Below, in pieces: positions 62,982-64,000 of a stretch of 64,000 nucleotides of DNA (the first letter of the stretch is position 1; the number at the start of each line of letters is the position of its first letter). Below the pieces are notes generated by a model. That model was given only the letters and a program-made list of their open reading frames with translations, was not told the DNA's origin and did no database searches. Made by a program: the position numbers and the translations under genes. This stretch comes from Sphingomonas paucimobilis NBRC 13935 (GTDB lineage: Bacteria; Pseudomonadota; Alphaproteobacteria; Sphingomonadales; Sphingomonadaceae), in NCBI RefSeq assembly GCF_000739895.2, contig NZ_BBJS01000030.1:124001-188000 (forward strand), given 5' to 3'.

Positions 62982-64000
62982 CGCTGGAATTCCCCTTCAT
63001 TGATGCTGGAAACATGGGTTTCGGTGAAGGCGTTGATGCTCGCGAACTCCGCCAGGAAGCGTTCGAGCACGGCCGAGAAAAGGAACATCCGCCCCTTGTC
63101 GAAGGCGGCATCGTCCAGCGTTACGTCGATCCGGTGGCCGCGTGCGATCGCCAGGCGGTCCATGCCGGGCACGCGCCGCGCGACCCGGGTCGAACGGATC
63201 GCCGTCACCCCATCCACCTGACGGCGCGAGGCGGCATCGTCCTGCCGCCCGTACAGAGCCAGGTGATCGCGAAGCACCTGCGGATCGTCACCATCCTCGG
63301 GCGCCAGGGTCATGTAATTGGGGGTGAGATGGCCGATCACCCGCCAGGCCGCATCGCCCATGCCCATTGGCGGCCTGGGCCGGGTCGGCGCGCGCAGCAC
63401 CGTCACCGCCCGGGCCGGGACGCCGGACGCGACGAAATGCTGGTCGCCACGAAACTGGAGAAGTTCGGGCAGTTCGCGATTGGTGACGAGCGCCCGCACC
63501 GCCAGTTCGTCGATCTGGTCCAGCCGCGTGGCATCGCCGGGCGCGGTCAGGCTGATCCACGTCTCCGTGCCGGTATATTCGCCGCGCCGCCGCAGCTTCT
63601 GTTCGCGGGTGGACAATCGGCGCGGCCGAAGCTGCGTCGTGTAGAACAGCGCCTCGTTCCAGTCGTACAGCAACGCGCCATAGGCATAGAGCGGCGCGAC
63701 CGTCCGCGCATCGGTGTTGTTCGCCGAATAGGCCTGCACATCGAGCAGCCGGAACACTTCGAAATCGAGCGGACGGGCACGGTCGGGGATGACGTGATGC
63801 TCATGGTCGAACTGCGAGACGCGCACACGCCCCAGTTGCTTTTCGAACAGGTTGATCGCTGGCGTCGCGAACAGGCGCAGATTGCCGGGCTCGACGGCAT
63901 TGTGCAGCACGGGTGCGGAGCGCTGGAACAACAGCACGACGTCGCACGCCTTGGGGCTGTCGGCAAAGGCCCGATCGAGACGCGGCAGGTCGACGAACAG
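62945..64000 (-). CDS. tssF: T6SS baseplate protein TssF, partial (C-terminal part)
   Basis: The frame stays open to the right edge, so the N-terminal part of the gene is outside the window. The visible 351 residues include L-F-V-D-L-P-R-L-D-R-A-F at the edge, then A-T-P-A-I-N-L-F-E-K, D-V-Q-A-Y-S-A-N-N, and a C-terminal half with F-L-F-S-A-V-L-E-R-F-L-A-E-F-A-S-I-N-A-F-T-E-T, a typical TssF ending. It forms the baseplate wedge with TssG and TssK. Confidence 0.92.
   Translation of the reverse strand: MFVDLPRLDRAFADSPKACDVVLLFQRSAPVLHNAVEPGNLRLFATPAINLFEKQLGRVRVSQFDHEHHVIPDRARPLDFEVFRLLDVQAYSANNTDARTVAPLYAYGALLYDWNEALFYTTQLRPRRLSTREQKLRRRGEYTGTETWISLTAPGDATRLDQIDELAVRALVTNRELPELLQFRGDQHFVASGVPARAVTVLRAPTRPRPPMGMGDAAWRVIGHLTPNYMTLAPEDGDDPQVLRDHLALYGRQDDAASRRQVDGVTAIRSTRVARRVPGMDRLAIARGHRIDVTLDDAAFDKGRMFLFSAVLERFLAEFASINAFTETHVSSINEGEFQRWPLRIGRRHSI

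Overview
The window is GC-rich, densely packed chromosomal DNA with many 4-base start/stop overlaps. It looks like a sphingomonad or close alphaproteobacterial relative: a SusC-free TonB-receptor catabolic locus, aromatic catabolism, Sfn/Ssu sulfur scavenging and a type VI secretion system. Genus is inferred from gene content and codon style only; no rRNA or tRNA is present.

Region 1 (1-3005): a pobA-pcaI-pcaJ operon (4-hydroxybenzoate to protocatechuate, and beta-ketoadipate activation) diverges from an AraC-family regulator. Region 2 (3018-9450): a TonB-dependent receptor heads an operon with an extradiol-type dioxygenase, an alpha/beta hydrolase, a cyclase-family hydrolase, a fumarylacetoacetase-family hydrolase and a 62-aa remnant that joins RibB-like and RibA-like ends. 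Region 3 (9509-13977): a luciferase-like monooxygenase, an FMN reductase, a GH3 beta-glucosidase and a SnoaL-like exported protein. Region 4 (14053-21511): a TetR regulator, a Tat-exported gluconate-dehydrogenase subunit 3 plus GMC oxidoreductase (probable glycoside 3-dehydrogenase), then an MFS transporter with both subunits of a C-glycoside deglycosidase (CarB/CarC, DgpC/DgpB type), and a divergent DHA2 efflux pump. Region 5 (21534-25611): a GPH sugar symporter with three sugar-isomerase-like TIM barrels.

The most interesting result is that four copies of one 16-bp palindrome, TAGAA-N6-TTCT(A/G), sit only in the promoters of the TonB receptor, the LLM/TetR pair, the GMC operon and the two divergent transporters. 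This predicts one TetR-controlled regulon. It would take up a plant aromatic glycoside, oxidise its sugar at C3, break the C-C glycosidic bond and cleave the released aromatic ring.

Region 6 (26092-31622): a small ABM monooxygenase and an sfnG-sfnB-ssuD-FAD oxidoreductase operon for organosulfur use. Region 7 (32064-64000): a T6SS locus. On the minus strand run tssF (cut by the window end), tssG, tssH/clpV and, further on, tssK-tssL-tssM-tagF-pppA-ppkA. At its edge is a plus-strand pair, an unknown 342-aa protein and a lipoprotein. Between clpV and tssK lies a cassette of a two-partner-secretion system (TpsB, 2.6-kaa TpsA), an exported CHAT protease, a CPBP membrane protease and a plus-strand M23 peptidase. 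The tssB, tssC, hcp, tssE, vgrG, tssA, tssJ and fha genes are not in the window.
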